Shown here in pieces: positions 62,859 to 64,000 of a stretch of 64,000 nt of DNA. This DNA is from Phlebotomus papatasi (lineage: Eukaryota; Arthropoda; Insecta; Diptera; Psychodidae). The notes under the pieces were generated by a model that saw only the letters and a program-made list of their open reading frames with translations, was not told where the DNA came from and searched no databases. The position numbers and the translations under genes were made by a program. Where the stretch lies: the NCBI RefSeq assembly GCF_024763615.1, contig NC_077225.1, positions 1,984,001 to 2,048,000 on the forward strand, written 5' to 3'. Numbering within the stretch: the stretch's first letter is position 1; each line of letters opens with the position of its first letter.

Positions 62859-64000
62859 AAAAAATAACTCTCATAAATAACAGAAAAAACTGTCAATTAT
62901 CTCATTATTTTTTTCTTCAATTAATTAATTAAATTTTTTTCTAATCTTTAGAATCTATTTTTTTTTTTAATTTCAAACTTTCATTTGCCATTTTTTTTAT
63001 TATTTTACTTCGCTTCTCACTCTCATTCTCATTCTCCTATTCTTTATCTGTTCTTACTTTTTCTTTTTCTTTTTTTCTCTTCTTTTACTTAGCCCCAGCT
63101 CAAGTTTGCTATCAACTTTTGCTTTCATCTTTTCTGTTTTTTCTCTTTCTTCCTTTTTTTTATTGCTTTTTTGCAATGTATCTTCACTTTATCATTTTTC
63201 TATTTTTCTCTTATTTTTCGTTATTTGAATTTTTCTTTTGCTACTTCAGGGTGCTTCTTCATCTTCTTGGGTATCTCTTTTTTGCTCCTCTGGTTCTGGT
63301 TTTTCTTCATCTATAAATTTTTGAATTCTACTCTTTTTTTTACATTATCGGTTGTGGTATCTTTTTTTCCTTTTTCCTTACTTTTGTTCGAATTTGCGCA
63401 TTGATTGCAATCTCAGTGATGGCAACACGACAATCCCATGATTTTCAAGCCATTCACTTACCTCGACCCTTTGCTAACTTCTCACGCTACCCACTATCCT
63501 GCTCTGAACCATTTATAAATTCACAATTAAAAATTTATGTATTTTAAATTATGTAAATTCTGTGATTCGGTCGGAAGCGGGGTTTCCGCTGTTTACCCGT
63601 GGAAGCTGTTGTGAAGACGGCGGCGGCCGCCGCTCGAGTACCAGCGTCAGGGTAGGGGTGGGTTGTGGGTTCTTAGTGGTATGGGGCGCATTGTGCTCGA
63701 GTGTATGAATAAATAAATAAATAAACTTAAAAATACGAGAAATAAGTGAGTTAGTATAGGCATCTTCCTCTTTCTCACTGGTATATTAGGGCATACTGAA
63801 GCGCAGCCTAGTGCCCGACGCTCTCTATTGCTCCCAGTGAAAACCCCTGTTTTGCCACACTACCGACTCACTTTGTCCCTGTCCCTATTTCCAGTGTCAG
63901 GGCCACGACTAGCGCGCGGGAAACCTCTTCAGCATCACATAAGAACTAAATAAAGTCAATTTGCACCCTCTAAACGAAAGTTGTGCCACCTTGCGGAATT
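62859..64000. other. low-complexity, non-coding flank
   Basis: T- and C-rich sequence with many TTTTC runs (62990-63260) gives short hydrophobic open frames that are compositional. A GC-rich block with gcggcggccgccgctcgag lies at about 63620, and an (AAAT)n stretch at about 63705. Some of the end (63560-64000) is more complex and could be host or another repeat. I support no gene. Confidence 0.5.

Noticed and set aside
62990..63404. Hydrophobic open frames resembling membrane proteins
   Set aside because: Pyrimidine-rich low-complexity DNA yields Phe/Leu/Ser runs; there are no motifs or supporting context.

Overview
The window is eukaryotic, almost certainly an insect genome and probably a dipteran. 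It contains no ordinary host gene that I can support. Nearly all of it is transposable elements, satellites and endogenous virus-like sequence, layered by successive insertion. The insect call rests on an env-bearing errantivirus (gypsy group, TACA target duplication, AGTTA...TAATT LTR ends), two BEL/Pao elements and a Maverick/Polinton remnant. The species cannot be told from the sequence alone.

Layout. 1-2.6 kb: degenerate repeats, a broken gypsy pol fragment and a minisatellite whose units carry GGTAAGT. 2.6-4.0 kb: a 147-bp satellite array with a unique edge. 4.0-18.2 kb: a BEL/Pao element (I) whose 5' LTR is split by a gypsy element (J, 4946-11996), itself split by a Harbinger-like inverted-repeat element (L). 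18.2-32.6 kb: a non-coding repeat (H1) split by a large BEL/Pao element (G, 18707-31550). G has one 2,472-codon gag-pol-env frame and a putatively spliced accessory gene; its 3' LTR carries a second copy of the same repeat (H2). 32.6-39.9 kb: a Maverick/Polinton remnant (E) with decayed ATPase and integrase genes but three open structural genes; its integrase is split by a TA-flanked MITE-like element (F). 39.9-43.25 kb: tRNA-like sequence, a cluster of seven perfect CRE octamers, a TA microsatellite, a 29-bp CGCG minisatellite, and the 147-bp satellite again in inverse orientation. 43.26-62.71 kb: a minus-strand errantivirus (A) with apparently identical LTRs. Its pol is split by a long foldback element (D), which is split by a gag-protease-only LTR element (B), which is split by an intact gypsy element (C). 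62.7-64.0 kb: the far edge of the satellite-bearing repeat, then low-complexity DNA.

Insertions can be ordered because most are bounded by exact target duplications: CTAGG (J), TAA (L), CGTCT (G), TA (F), TACA (A), GCCAT (D), TAAT (B) and CTTTC (C). The empty site for A survives in the other copy of the host repeat near 2740. C looks potentially complete. G has a complete main frame. A is complete except for the nested insertion. Element identities come from recognised protein motifs; satellites, foldbacks and H are described from structure only.
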